64,000 nt of DNA from an uncultured Pelagibacteraceae bacterium. GTDB lineage: Bacteria; Pseudomonadota; Alphaproteobacteria; Pelagibacterales; Pelagibacteraceae. The DNA lies in assembly GCA_902616145.1 (NCBI GenBank), contig CACMRM010000002.1, positions 1 through 64,000 on the forward strand, written 5' to 3'. Positions 54,330 through 62,976 of the stretch are shown piece by piece. The stretch's first letter is position 1; each line of letters starts with the position of its first letter. Under the pieces are notes generated by a model, which did not search any database, was not told the DNA's origin, and saw only the letters and a program-made list of their open reading frames with translations. The position numbers and the translations under genes are program-made.

Positions 54330-55342
54330 TGAAAAAAACTGACGTTATAATTATTGGTGCAGGCCCAGTAGGTCTTTTTGCAGTACATCAACTAGGTATA
54401 AAAGGTCTTAAGGCTGTAGTAATTGATAACCTTGATAAAGTTGGTGGACAGTGTATTGAACTTTATCCAGATAAACCTATTTACGATATTCCAGCAGTGC
54501 CGGAATGTACGGGGGAGCAATTAACCACTAGATTACTTGAGCAAATAAAACCATTTAATACTGAACTATTTTTAAATGAAAGAGTTGATGAAGTTAAGCA
54601 GGAAAAAGATAATTGGTTTGTGAAAACAAATAATAAAAACGAATTTACAGCACCAAATATTATTATTGCTGGCGGAGTAGGTTCATTTGAACCCAGAAAA
54701 ATTTCTTTAAAAGAAGCTGAAAAACTTGAAGGGAAGTCCGTATTTTATGCTGTTAAAAATAAAGAACATTTTCAAAATAAAAAAATTTCAATTTTTGGGG
54801 GTGGAGATTCAGCTTTAGACTGGGCTCTAGAGCTCTCAAAATATTCAAAAATAACACTGATACATAGAAGAAATGAGTTTAGAGGAGCTCAAAACACTCT
54901 TTCAGAATTAAGAAAATTAGAGAAAGAAGGAAGAGTTTCAATCAAAACACCTTGCCAAATTGTGTCTTTAGATAACGAAAAAGAATTAAGATCTATTAAT
55001 ATTAAATTTGATGATGGAAAAACAGAAAAAATTCAAACAGATGTAATTTTAGGATTTTTTGGTTTAATAATGAAACTAGGCCCAATTGCTGAATGGGGGC
55101 TGAATATGGACAAAAAAACTATTGAGGTAAATTCAGAAAATTTCGAAACGAATAAAAAAGGTATATTTGCTGCAGGGGATATTTGTTCCTATCCTGGAAA
55201 ATTAAAATTAATCCTCTCGGGATTTCATGAAGTCGCCCTAGCTTCTGTAGAATGTTTTAAAAGAGCCAGACCTGATGAAAAATATCGATTTGAATTTACT
55301 ACTTCCTCTAAAAAAATTCACGATAGATTAGGAAAAAAATGA
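54329..55342 (+). CDS. Ferredoxin--NADP(+) reductase, thioredoxin-reductase-like (YumC type)
   Basis: A 337-residue flavoprotein with two Rossmann folds: FAD site IIIGAGPVGLFAVHQ (8-22), VGGQCIELYPDKPIYDIP, and NAD(P) site FGGGDSALDWALEL, plus FAAGDICSYPGKLKLI. The CxxC redox pair of thioredoxin reductase is absent, which points to the ferredoxin/flavodoxin reductase type of Bacillus YumC. It is directly coupled to the ferredoxin gene and overlaps the GST gene by four bases. Confidence 0.9.
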   Translation: MKKTDVIIIGAGPVGLFAVHQLGIKGLKAVVIDNLDKVGGQCIELYPDKPIYDIPAVPECTGEQLTTRLLEQIKPFNTELFLNERVDEVKQEKDNWFVKTNNKNEFTAPNIIIAGGVGSFEPRKISLKEAEKLEGKSVFYAVKNKEHFQNKKISIFGGGDSALDWALELSKYSKITLIHRRNEFRGAQNTLSELRKLEKEGRVSIKTPCQIVSLDNEKELRSINIKFDDGKTEKIQTDVILGFFGLIMKLGPIAEWGLNMDKKTIEVNSENFETNKKGIFAAGDICSYPGKLKLILSGFHEVALASVECFKRARPDEKYRFEFTTSSKKIHDRLGKK

Positions 55343-55965
55343 TAGAGTTGCTTACCGCTAATACTCCAAACGGTAAGAAAATAACAATCATGCTTGAAGA
55401 GATAAACTTTGAGTATAAAGTTACAAAAATCAATATTAATGAAAATGAGCAATTTAGACCAGAATTTATTAAGTTAAGCCCTTTTAGAAAGACACCAGTG
55501 ATCATTGATCATGCAAATAACGAAACGTTGTTTGAGTCTGGAGCAATTTTAATCTACTTAGGTCTAAAAAGTGGTAAATTTTACAAAAAACATGAGAGAA
55601 TGATTATTAACCAATGGTTAATGGGACAAATGGCTTATGTAGGTCCAATGTTAGGACAACACCATCAATTTCATCATTATAACCCAGGTAAAAGCAAGTT
55701 TGGCGAAGACAGATATTTTAAAATTTCAGAGAAAATTTATAATGAACTTGACGAGCGTTTATCTTCATCAAAATATTTAGCCAATAATAATTATACCATA
55801 GCAGATATTGCAACTTTTCCTTGGATAGCAAGGCACGAATGGCATGATATAGGTTTGAAAAAGTTTAAAAACTTAGCAAGATGGTATAACGAAATCGCGA
55901 ATAGAGAAGCTGTGATAAAGGGTTACGACTTACTAAAAAAAGGTGAGAAAATTCCCTTGGTTTAG
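55339..55965 (+). CDS. Glutathione S-transferase (Nu-class-like)
   Basis: A 208-residue protein with a thioredoxin-like N domain (MIELLTANTPNGKKITIML, SPFRKTPVIIDH, LFESGAILIYLG) and an all-helical C domain (INQWLMGQMAYVGPMLGQHHQF). The TPNGKK and MGQ...GPM..Q patterns resemble YfcG/YghU, disulfide-bond reductases of the Nu class. It belongs with the ferredoxin/reductase pair and converges on dksA with interleaved stops (TTAG, 55962-55965). Confidence 0.88.
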   Translation: MIELLTANTPNGKKITIMLEEINFEYKVTKININENEQFRPEFIKLSPFRKTPVIIDHANNETLFESGAILIYLGLKSGKFYKKHERMIINQWLMGQMAYVGPMLGQHHQFHHYNPGKSKFGEDRYFKISEKIYNELDERLSSSKYLANNNYTIADIATFPWIARHEWHDIGLKKFKNLARWYNEIANREAVIKGYDLLKKGEKIPLV

Positions 55966-56384
55966 TCCTCTATAAAAATTTTTTCATCTCTTTCATGCCT
56001 TTCTTGTGCTTCGATTGAAAGAGTAGCTACTGGTCTTGCCATTAATCTTTTCAGCCCGATAGGCTCTCCAGTTTCCTCACAATACCCATAAGTTCCATCT
56101 TTAATTCTTTGTAATGCAGCATTTATCTTAGAAATTAGTTTTCTACTTCTATTCAAAGCTTTCATTTCAACGGATTTATCAGTGTAAGAAGATGCTTGGT
56201 CTACAATATCAGCTGATGAAACATTATCGTCAGAGGAATTTAGTAAGTTGCCTAAATTATTTGCTTTAATAATATCTTTTTTCCAATTAACAAGCTCCTC
56301 TGTAAAAAATTTTTTATGTTTAGCACACATATACTTCTCTTTAGAATTTGGAGTATACTTTTTTTTAGCTACAGTTTTAGGCAT
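55962..56384 (-). CDS. dksA: DksA/TraR family RNA polymerase-binding protein
   Basis: A 140-residue transcription factor that binds the RNA polymerase secondary channel and assists ppGpp. The coiled-coil tip motif DIVDQA (59-64) is intact. The zinc-finger region GTYGYCEETGEPIGLKRLMA keeps only Cys102; the other three ligand positions are Thr105, Ser123 and Ala126, the cysteine-poor form common in alphaproteobacteria. Length is normal. It is divergent from the GT39 gene with 72 bases between starts. Confidence 0.92.
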   Translation of the reverse strand: MPKTVAKKKYTPNSKEKYMCAKHKKFFTEELVNWKKDIIKANNLGNLLNSSDDNVSSADIVDQASSYTDKSVEMKALNRSRKLISKINAALQRIKDGTYGYCEETGEPIGLKRLMARPVATLSIEAQERHERDEKIFIED

Positions 56385-56456
56385 AATATGAATTTGGGGA
56401 GTATATGTTTGATTTTTCTCGTGTCAATAGCTTATAAATAGTATTAATTTCAATAA

Positions 56457-57827
56457 ATGATTGAGAAAAAAAATATAAATAAATTTTATCTTTTATTTCT
56501 TTTCAGCCATGTTGCTGTTTGGACTTTAATACCATCTCTGACAAATTTAAATCTTCCTTTAGATACAATTGAAGCTCTTGCCTGGAGCAGCGATCTTAAA
56601 TGGGGTTATAGCAAACATCCACCATTCAGTGCTTTAGCGGTAGAAATTTTTTACCAATTTTTTGGTCGGCAGGACTGGGCATACTATTTTTTAAGTCAAA
56701 TATTTGTAGTTATATCTTTCATAATAATTTTTAAACTTGCAGAAGAATTCTTCAATAACAAAAATTTAGCTTTTTTATCTGTTTTACTGCTAGAGGGTAT
56801 TTATTTCTATAATTTTACTTCTCCCGAGTTTAATGTAAATATTTCACAGCTTCCTTTTTGGTCTTTGAGTATATATTTTGCATGGCGTTGTATTAAAAAT
56901 GATAAATTTTTTGACTATGTAATTTTAGGAATATCTATAAGTTTAGGAATTTTATCCAAATATTTATTTTTATTCTTGGTATTAGGTATAAAATTTCTAT
57001 TTATTTATTTAATATATAAAAAGAAAATCAAATCGTTAAATTTTTTGATAACAAGCTTCATAGTTTTGGTTTTTGTTCTTCCGCACTTATTTTGGCTCGT
57101 TGAAAATGAATTCGCTACTTTGACTTATAGTTTTAAAAGAACAGGGGGAATTGGGAATTTTTCAGATCATATAGTTTTTCCGTTTTTATTTTTAGTAAAA
57201 CAAATAGCAATTTTAATTCCGACTTTTATAATGGCTATTTTTCTTATCAAAAAGTTAAAATTTAAAAAACTGGTAAAAAATGAAAAATTAGTTTTTCTGT
57301 TTTTTACTTGTATAATTCCTTTTTTGGGAATATTTTTTACTTCACTTCTATTTGGTATAAAAATTCGAACAATGTGGATGACACCTTTTTATTTATTAAC
57401 AGGAATTTTCTTAATAGAGATTTTTAATAAAAATTTAAATTTGAATAACTTAAAAAGATTTTATGCAACCTTCTTTTTTTTCTTCATTTTGTCACCTATG
57501 GGTTACCTGATAATCTCCGAGACTAACGAGTTTAAAAGAACAGATTATCCCGGTAAAGAAATTGCTAGACTTGTTCAAAATAAATGGGATGATAATTTTA
57601 AAAATGACATTAAATTAGTTGTTGGCGATGAGTGGTTTGCCGGTAATTTATCTTATCATTTACCATCAAGGCCAATTTGGACAAGTGAATTAAAAAATAA
57701 ATTAAAAGATTTAAATGATAATGATGGAATAGTTTACACAGGAAACCCTAAAGTATTAAAAAATATATGCCCCGGTGTTTACGGGACTATTAAACCAGTT
57801 GGTTATTGCATGATTGGAGTAAGATGA
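56457..57827 (+). CDS. GT39/ArnT-like membrane glycosyltransferase
   Basis: A 456-residue integral membrane protein with about 9-11 helices. The first periplasmic loop DTIEALAWSSDLKWGYSKHPPF (about 36-57) carries the acidic residue and the KHPP segment typical of the PMT/ArnT (GT39/GT83, PF13231) family. Such enzymes move a sugar from a prenyl-phosphate donor to lipid A, protein or another acceptor on the periplasmic side. Its stop overlaps the start of the GT2 gene (ATGA), which may make the prenyl-linked donor. Confidence 0.85.
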   Translation: MIEKKNINKFYLLFLFSHVAVWTLIPSLTNLNLPLDTIEALAWSSDLKWGYSKHPPFSALAVEIFYQFFGRQDWAYYFLSQIFVVISFIIIFKLAEEFFNNKNLAFLSVLLLEGIYFYNFTSPEFNVNISQLPFWSLSIYFAWRCIKNDKFFDYVILGISISLGILSKYLFLFLVLGIKFLFIYLIYKKKIKSLNFLITSFIVLVFVLPHLFWLVENEFATLTYSFKRTGGIGNFSDHIVFPFLFLVKQIAILIPTFIMAIFLIKKLKFKKLVKNEKLVFLFFTCIIPFLGIFFTSLLFGIKIRTMWMTPFYLLTGIFLIEIFNKNLNLNNLKRFYATFFFFFILSPMGYLIISETNEFKRTDYPGKEIARLVQNKWDDNFKNDIKLVVGDEWFAGNLSYHLPSRPIWTSELKNKLKDLNDNDGIVYTGNPKVLKNICPGVYGTIKPVGYCMIGVR

Positions 57828-58693
57828 AAAAAGTAATAATCATGATACCAGTCTTCAATGATTGGGTATCTTTAACAAAACTATTAGGTGAAATTAATAA
57901 AACAATAGACCATTTTAACAAAATAGAGTTTGAATGCTTAATTTTAAATGACGCATCTACAATTGAACCAGCAAAAATATTTAAACCGCAAAATATTAAA
58001 TCTTTAAGGATATTAAATATAAAAAAAAATCAGGGACATGCTAGATGTAATGCTTTTGGAATTAGGTTTGTACTACAAAATGAAAAATTTGATTACTTAT
58101 TACTTATGGATGGTGATGGAGAAGATAGGCCAGAGGAAATTAATGATTTGATAAATAAAGTTTTAAAAGATCCCAGTTTGTCAGTGGTTGCTAAAAGAGT
58201 AAAAAGATCTGAAGGTCCCTTTTTTCAGTTACTATATAAAATTCATAAATTAATAACCTTTATTTTTACGGGAAAAAAAATTAATTTTGGAAATTACAGC
58301 TTACTGACCAAAAAAGATGCCGAGATTATCTCAAAACAACCAAGCCTATGGAGTAGTTATTCAGGAACGCTTAAAAAATATATATCTTTTTTCAATGAAA
58401 TAAATTCTTTGCGAGGCATACGATATTTTGGTCCCTCAAAAATGTCTTTATTTAAATTATTAATTCACTCTTTTTCTATAATTGCTGTTTTCAAATTTAC
58501 AGTTTTTTTAAGATCAACAATAATTATTGTTTTTTTAGCTTTTTTCTTAAAAACTTTAGGCTTAATAATTTTCACTATTCAACTAATTATAATTTTATTT
58601 TGCTTATTGATATTTTTTACTTCTTTGAGAGAAAAAAAAGATGAACTAGACAATAGTCATCAAAATTTAAAAGATATTTTAACGATACACTAA
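57824..58693 (+). CDS. GT2 family glycosyltransferase with C-terminal membrane helices
   Basis: A 289-residue protein. The GT-A domain starts KKVIIMIPVFNDWVSL, has LILNDASTIEPAK, the donor motif MDGDGEDRPEEI, and ends with two hydrophobic helices (about 220-265). The architecture resembles dolichyl- or undecaprenyl-phosphate sugar synthases. The start at 57824 forms ATGA with the GT39 stop; a start six codons upstream is open but less likely. Together the two genes suggest a two-step lipid-linked sugar transfer. Confidence 0.88.
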   Translation: MKKVIIMIPVFNDWVSLTKLLGEINKTIDHFNKIEFECLILNDASTIEPAKIFKPQNIKSLRILNIKKNQGHARCNAFGIRFVLQNEKFDYLLLMDGDGEDRPEEINDLINKVLKDPSLSVVAKRVKRSEGPFFQLLYKIHKLITFIFTGKKINFGNYSLLTKKDAEIISKQPSLWSSYSGTLKKYISFFNEINSLRGIRYFGPSKMSLFKLLIHSFSIIAVFKFTVFLRSTIIIVFLAFFLKTLGLIIFTIQLIIILFCLLIFFTSLREKKDELDNSHQNLKDILTIH

Positions 58694-58812
58694 ATAATTG
58701 AAATTGGAGTCTTTAATAGAATCAAAAAGGAATCAAAAGGTGAACATTTGAAGGTGATTTTGATGACTTGTGAGTATGGTTAAATACGCGTAATGTATTT
58801 TTAATTTAAATT
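58694..58812 (+). other. Intergenic spacer with tandem repeat and two hairpins
   Basis: This 119-base spacer has no coding frame. AATCAAAAAGG (58720-58730) is repeated at once as AATCAAAAGG (58731-58740). ATCAAAA (58732-58738) can pair with TTTTGAT (58758-58764), and AAATAC (58782-58787) with GTATTT (58795-58800), followed by T/A-rich DNA like a weak terminator. It may be a leader of the next operon or a small RNA gene. Confidence 0.3.
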
Positions 58813-59415
58813 ATGAAAGTAGAATATTATTACAGTATTGCATCACCTTTCTCGTATTTAGCCTTAGAAAGATTTTTGTCTCTGGTAAAAAAATACAACC
58901 TCGAAATTGAAGAAAAACCTTTTGATCTAGTAGGCGAAATTTTTTCAAATACAGGAGGTTTACCAGTTCCTAAAAGACACCCTTCAAGACAAAAGTACAG
59001 ACTTATAGAAATAGATAGAATTGCAAAAAAATTTAATGTTAATATAAATAAACAGCCAAAATTTTTTCCTCCTTCGGACCCCCACCTGCCTGCAAAATTT
59101 GTTATAGCAGCTTGCAAAAAAGGAGATAAATTGAGATTTGGTAAGATGTGTTTAGAGTATATTTGGTCATTAGAAAAAAATATTTCAGATTACAAAATTC
59201 TAAAGGAAATTTGCGAAAAATTAAAATTAAATTTTGAAGAAATAAAAAATTTAGCATTATCAGATGAAATTGATTTTAAGTATAAAAAAAATTCAAAAGA
59301 CGCAATAGATCAAAATGTATTTGGAGCACCATCTTATGTTCTCGAAAATGAAATTTTTTGGGGTCAAGATAGACTTGAGTATCTAGAAGATGCTATAAAA
59401 AAAACTACTAATTAA
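58813..59415 (+). CDS. 2-hydroxychromene-2-carboxylate isomerase family protein (DsbA-like fold)
   Basis: A 200-residue glutathione-dependent isomerase-like protein of the DSBA fold. It begins KVEYYYSIASPFSYLALERF, where Ser in ASP(F)SYLA is the usual active-site serine, and shows the family's KFVIAACKKGD, and FGAPSYVLENEIFWGQDRLEYLED at the C terminus. True HCCA isomerase acts in naphthalene breakdown; no other such genes are nearby, so the substrate is unknown. It is followed by a kinase gene after nine bases. Confidence 0.88.
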   Translation: MKVEYYYSIASPFSYLALERFLSLVKKYNLEIEEKPFDLVGEIFSNTGGLPVPKRHPSRQKYRLIEIDRIAKKFNVNINKQPKFFPPSDPHLPAKFVIAACKKGDKLRFGKMCLEYIWSLEKNISDYKILKEICEKLKLNFEEIKNLALSDEIDFKYKKNSKDAIDQNVFGAPSYVLENEIFWGQDRLEYLEDAIKKTTN

Positions 59416-59424
59416 AATTAAAAT

Positions 59425-60342
59425 ATGAAATTTAGTAGTTTGAAATATCAGAAAATTAAGAAAAAATATTTACGTTTTCTCAAATCTCAGGAGGTAACAT
59501 CAGAGCCATTCAGGAATAAAATTAGCCAATTAAATAATTTTTATTTACCTTTAAGCGAATTTATCCACAGAAATTACTCAATAAATAAAAAAACAAAAAT
59601 TATAGGTTTAACCGGAGGTCAAGGATCAGGAAAATCTACAATATCAAATATTCTTAAGATACTACTAAAAGAAGCCTATGGTTTAAATACAATAACTTTT
59701 TCAATTGATGACTTTTATAAAACTTATAAAGAGCGAAAAAAAATGTCAGAAAAAGTAAGCCCATTATTTCTAACAAGAGGAGTTCCTGGTACTCATGATA
59801 CTAATTTATTATTTACCTGTTTAAAAAAAATAAAAAAATCAAAATTTAGTAAAATTTTAATTCCAAAATTTGATAAATCTATCGATGATAGATTACCAAA
59901 AAAAAAATGGCAAAAAGTAGAAAAAAAACAAGATATAGTTATATTTGAAGGTTGGTGCGTCGGAGTAACACCGCAAAAAGAAAAAGATTTAATAGTACCT
60001 ATAAATGAATTAGAAAAAGATAAAGACAATAAAAGAATTTGGAGAACAAAAGTAAATACAGAATTAAAAAATAAATATAAAAATATTTTTAAGCTAATTA
60101 ATATATCTATTTTTTTGAAAGTTCCTAGTTTTTCACATGTATTTAAGTGGAGATTATTACAAGAAAAAAAACTAAGCGCTACATCAAAAGGAAAAAAAAT
60201 AATGAATAAAACCCAAATAAAAAATTTTATAATGTTTTATGAAAGACTTACTAAGCACATGTTAAAAAACTTTGGTAAAAGTGCGGACTCTATTATTAAA
60301 ATAGACGAAAAGCACAGACTCAAGTCAATTAGGTTTAATTAG
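59425..60342 (+). CDS. P-loop kinase, D-glycerate 3-kinase-like
   Basis: A 305-residue kinase. Walker A is GGQGSGKST (64-72) after IIGLT, followed by the FSIDDFYKTY motif (about 91-100), RGVPGTHD (about 115-122), PKFDKSIDDR and FEGWCVG. This pattern matches plant-type glycerate kinase (GLYK) and its bacterial relatives, related to phosphoribulokinase and uridine kinase. It would phosphorylate glycerate, linking photorespiratory-type C2 metabolism to glycolysis. It abuts tolC with no spacer. Confidence 0.82.
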   Translation: MKFSSLKYQKIKKKYLRFLKSQEVTSEPFRNKISQLNNFYLPLSEFIHRNYSINKKTKIIGLTGGQGSGKSTISNILKILLKEAYGLNTITFSIDDFYKTYKERKKMSEKVSPLFLTRGVPGTHDTNLLFTCLKKIKKSKFSKILIPKFDKSIDDRLPKKKWQKVEKKQDIVIFEGWCVGVTPQKEKDLIVPINELEKDKDNKRIWRTKVNTELKNKYKNIFKLINISIFLKVPSFSHVFKWRLLQEKKLSATSKGKKIMNKTQIKNFIMFYERLTKHMLKNFGKSADSIIKIDEKHRLKSIRFN

Positions 60343-61632
60343 ATGAAAAAAATATTTGTTATATTTTTTCAATTTTTTTATTTTTCAAGTTTAAATGCAG
60401 ATATTAATTTTAATTACTATCTAAACAAGGCAATGGAAAATAATCTTCAACTTAACGCAGAAAGAAAAAATTTAGAGTCAGCCAAACAGAGTAAAAATAT
60501 TTCTAGAAGTGAATTTTTACCAAGTATTAGTATTTCTGGAAATCAGACTAGTACTTCCTCAACTAATCAAGTCAATAAAAGCGGCACAAACTTAGCAGAC
60601 TCAAATTTAGACTCCGAAAGTAAAACTATAACATTGGAGCAAAAAATTTTTTCAGGTTTTAAGGGTATAAATACATTTAAAAAAACTGAATTAGAAAACC
60701 AAAAAGCCATTTTAGTACTAAGACAAACTGAACAACAAACCATATTAGATACTGCTGATGCTTATTTTGATTTTATATACAAATCTAAAAATGAGAATTT
60801 TAATAATTCAAACGTTAATTTATTTGAGAGACAAGTTGAGTCAGATAACGCAAGATTGCAAAAAGGAGAAATAACTCTTACTGATCTAGCTCAATCAGAA
60901 TCTTCTTTAGCAGGCGCTCGCGCTAAACTAATTAAAGCAAAGACAGAATTACTTTCTTCTAAAACTAACTTTCAAAGGGTCACTAGTGAAAACGCACCAG
61001 ATTATGAAAGTTTAGATCAGAGCGTCATCTTGGATTTACCTAATTCCCTAGATTCTGCTTTAAAATTAGCTGATTTAAATAATTTGAGACTTTTAATTTC
61101 CAAATTAGATTACGAAATATCACGTAAGAAATTAAATATTGAAAAAGCCAGACTTTCACCTTCAGCCTCAATAAAAGTTTCAAAATCTGAAAATAAAGAT
61201 TTTAGTTCAACAATAGACGAAAGAGATGATGAAACTGTAAAAGCAACTATTACCTGGCCTTTAATAAAAGGAGGAGAAAATGTTTCTTCTATTAAAAAAT
61301 CCTCTTATGATCAACAACGCTCACAACTACTTTTTCAAGACACTAAAAATTTAATAAATATAGAGACCTCTAACGCTTGGTCTCAATTTCAGTCTTCAAA
61401 AAGTGTTCTTGAAGCAACTAGAGCACAGCTTAAAGCTGCAGAAATTGCAAATGAGGGTATTACTTTAGAGTATGACTCTGGTAATACTAGAACAACTCTA
61501 GAAGTCATCCAATCTAGAAGTCTTCTATTGGATGCTAGAATATCATTTGCTCGCGCTGAAAGGGACTTTGTAGTCTCTCAATTTGAACTTGCCAAAAAAA
61601 TAGGGACGCTGTCTGCAAAATCCCTTAAATAA
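60343..61632 (+). CDS. tolC: TolC-like outer-membrane efflux protein
   Basis: A 429-residue outer-membrane channel protein. The signal peptide ends about residue 19 (SSLNA). The two-fold repeat of the family is visible: long coiled helices with NLESAKQSKNISRSEFLPSI and the later RLSPSASIKV, and conserved ERQVESDNARLQKGEITLTD matched by EIANEGITLEYDSGNTRTTLE in the second half. It would pair with a type I secretion or RND pump encoded elsewhere; the ABC-2 exporter at 31796-33308 is not the usual partner type. Confidence 0.92.
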   Translation: MKKIFVIFFQFFYFSSLNADINFNYYLNKAMENNLQLNAERKNLESAKQSKNISRSEFLPSISISGNQTSTSSTNQVNKSGTNLADSNLDSESKTITLEQKIFSGFKGINTFKKTELENQKAILVLRQTEQQTILDTADAYFDFIYKSKNENFNNSNVNLFERQVESDNARLQKGEITLTDLAQSESSLAGARAKLIKAKTELLSSKTNFQRVTSENAPDYESLDQSVILDLPNSLDSALKLADLNNLRLLISKLDYEISRKKLNIEKARLSPSASIKVSKSENKDFSSTIDERDDETVKATITWPLIKGGENVSSIKKSSYDQQRSQLLFQDTKNLINIETSNAWSQFQSSKSVLEATRAQLKAAEIANEGITLEYDSGNTRTTLEVIQSRSLLLDARISFARAERDFVVSQFELAKKIGTLSAKSLK

Positions 61633-61658
61633 ACGCTTTTTTTAAGGATATATTTTAA

Positions 61659-61692
61659 GTTCTTGATAAAAAGAACAAAATGTGTACATTTA
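61659..61692 (+). promoter_or_regulatory. Inverted repeats upstream of recA
   Basis: GTTCTT (61659-61664) and AAGAAC (61671-61676) form an inverted repeat with a six-base spacer. GAAC (61673-61676), seven bases, GTAC (61684-61687) is one mismatch from the alphaproteobacterial SOS box GAACN7GAAC. AAATGT-GT-ACATTT (61678-61691) forms a second palindrome. Any of these could be a regulator site; a LexA box is not clearly present. Confidence 0.35.
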
Positions 61693-61724
61693 ATATAACG
61701 ATTCGAACAAAAAAAAGGATAAAA

Positions 61725-62828
61725 ATGACAAAAAATAACTTAAAAGTCGTGAAAACTGACAACAAAAAACAACAACAATTAAAGGAAAAAAATAAATCTT
61801 TAGAGGCTGCAATTAGCCAAATAGACCAAAACTTTGGAAAAGGCTCAGTAATGAGACTTGGACAGCAGCAAGCCTTAGACGTAGAAGCAATTTCAACAGG
61901 ATCGCTGAGTTTAGATTTAGCGCTAGGAATTGGTGGTTTACCAAAAGGAAGAATAATTGAAATATATGGACCAGAATCTTCTGGTAAAACAACGTTAGCT
62001 TTACAAGTTGTTGCCGAAGCCCAGAAAGCTGGAGGAATATGTGCATTCGTTGATGCCGAGCATGCAATGGATCCAGTTTATGCAAAAAAATTAGGTGTAA
62101 AAACTGAGGAATTATTAATCTCTCAACCTGATACAGGTGAACAGGCTCTGGAAATAACTGACACACTAATAAAATCGGGATCAATTTCTGTTTTAGTTGT
62201 GGACTCAGTAGCAGCCTTAACCCCAAAAGCCGAGTTAGAAGGTGAAATGGGAGACCATCATGTTGGATTACAATCTAGATTAATGAGTCAAGCACTAAGA
62301 AAAATAACTGGCTCAGTATCCAAATCTAACACAATGGTGATATTCATTAATCAAATAAGAATGAAGATAGGTGTAATGTTTGGTAATCCAGAAACAACTT
62401 CTGGAGGTAATGCTCTGAAATTTTATTCATCAGTAAGAATGGATATTAGAAGAATTGGAGCTATTAAGGAAAAAGATCAAATTATTGGAAACTCTACTAG
62501 AGTAAAAGTAATTAAAAATAAAGTTGCTCCACCATTCAAAGTTGTTGAATTTGATTTGATGTATGGAAAAGGAATAAGCAAACTTGGTGAGCTTATTGAT
62601 TTGGGTACAAAAGCAGGCGTTGTAGAAAAATCAGGTGCTTGGTATGCATATAAAGGTGAAAAAATAGGACAAGGTAGAGAAAATGCTAAAATATACCTTC
62701 AAAAAAATCCAAATATTGCTGCAGAAATAGAAAAAATTATAAGGGATGAAGCTTCAGCGATTAGTAAAGAGCTAGAGGGCAATCCTTCAGCAAACGAAAA
62801 AATTAGCGATAAGGAAGAAGAAAAATAA
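61725..62828 (+). CDS. recA: Recombinase RecA
   Basis: A 367-residue recombinase. The start at 61725 ([10 protein letters not shown]) has AAGGA just upstream; the frame is open 15 codons further but without homology. Walker A is GPESSGKTT (82-90), and [23 protein letters not shown], the loop [19 protein letters not shown] and GGNALKFY are intact. The acidic C terminus is present. It is followed by a strong terminator, so it is probably monocistronic. Confidence 0.98.
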   Translation: MTKNNLKVVKTDNKKQQQLKEKNKSLEAAISQIDQNFGKGSVMRLGQQQALDVEAISTGSLSLDLALGIGGLPKGRIIEIYGPESSGKTTLALQVVAEAQKAGGICAFVDAEHAMDPVYAKKLGVKTEELLISQPDTGEQALEITDTLIKSGSISVLVVDSVAALTPKAELEGEMGDHHVGLQSRLMSQALRKITGSVSKSNTMVIFINQIRMKIGVMFGNPETTSGGNALKFYSSVRMDIRRIGAIKEKDQIIGNSTRVKVIKNKVAPPFKVVEFDLMYGKGISKLGELIDLGTKAGVVEKSGAWYAYKGEKIGQGRENAKIYLQKNPNIAAEIEKIIRDEASAISKELEGNPSANEKISDKEEEK

Positions 62829-62846
62829 ATCTTCTGCCATCATTTC

Positions 62847-62878
62847 AACGGGAGGTTTAACTTAAACCTCCCGTTTCT
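62847..62878 (+). terminator. Rho-independent terminator after recA
   Basis: AACGGGAGGTTTAA (62847-62860) and TTAAACCTCCCGTT (62862-62875) form a near-perfect stem with a small loop, followed by a short T stretch. Located 19 bases after the recA stop. Confidence 0.88.
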
Positions 62879-62914
62879 CATGAAACCTCAACTTAAAATT
62901 GATTTAATCAATAT

Positions 62915-62928
62915 TTAGTAGCTAAAAA
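62915..62928. repeat. TTAGTAGCTAAAAA repeat, copy 1 (upstream of aldehyde dehydrogenase)
   Basis: A 14-base sequence repeated identically at 62977-62990. With the preceding T it contains the palindrome TTTAG-TAG-CTAAA. The two copies are 62 bases apart, about six helical turns, and flank the likely promoter of the aldehyde dehydrogenase gene, as paired operator sites often do. Confidence 0.55.
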
Positions 62929-62976
62929 TTTCGTGTCAAAAATAAATGTGTACAATTTAGTCCGTATTGGTTTTAA

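Noticed and set aside
54329-55342. Thioredoxin reductase
   Set aside because: The CxxC redox-active pair is missing, so ferredoxin-NADP reductase of the YumC type fits better.
61813-62226. A 137-residue leucine-rich frame antisense to recA
   Set aside because: Shadow of recA codons; no start signal and no homology pattern.
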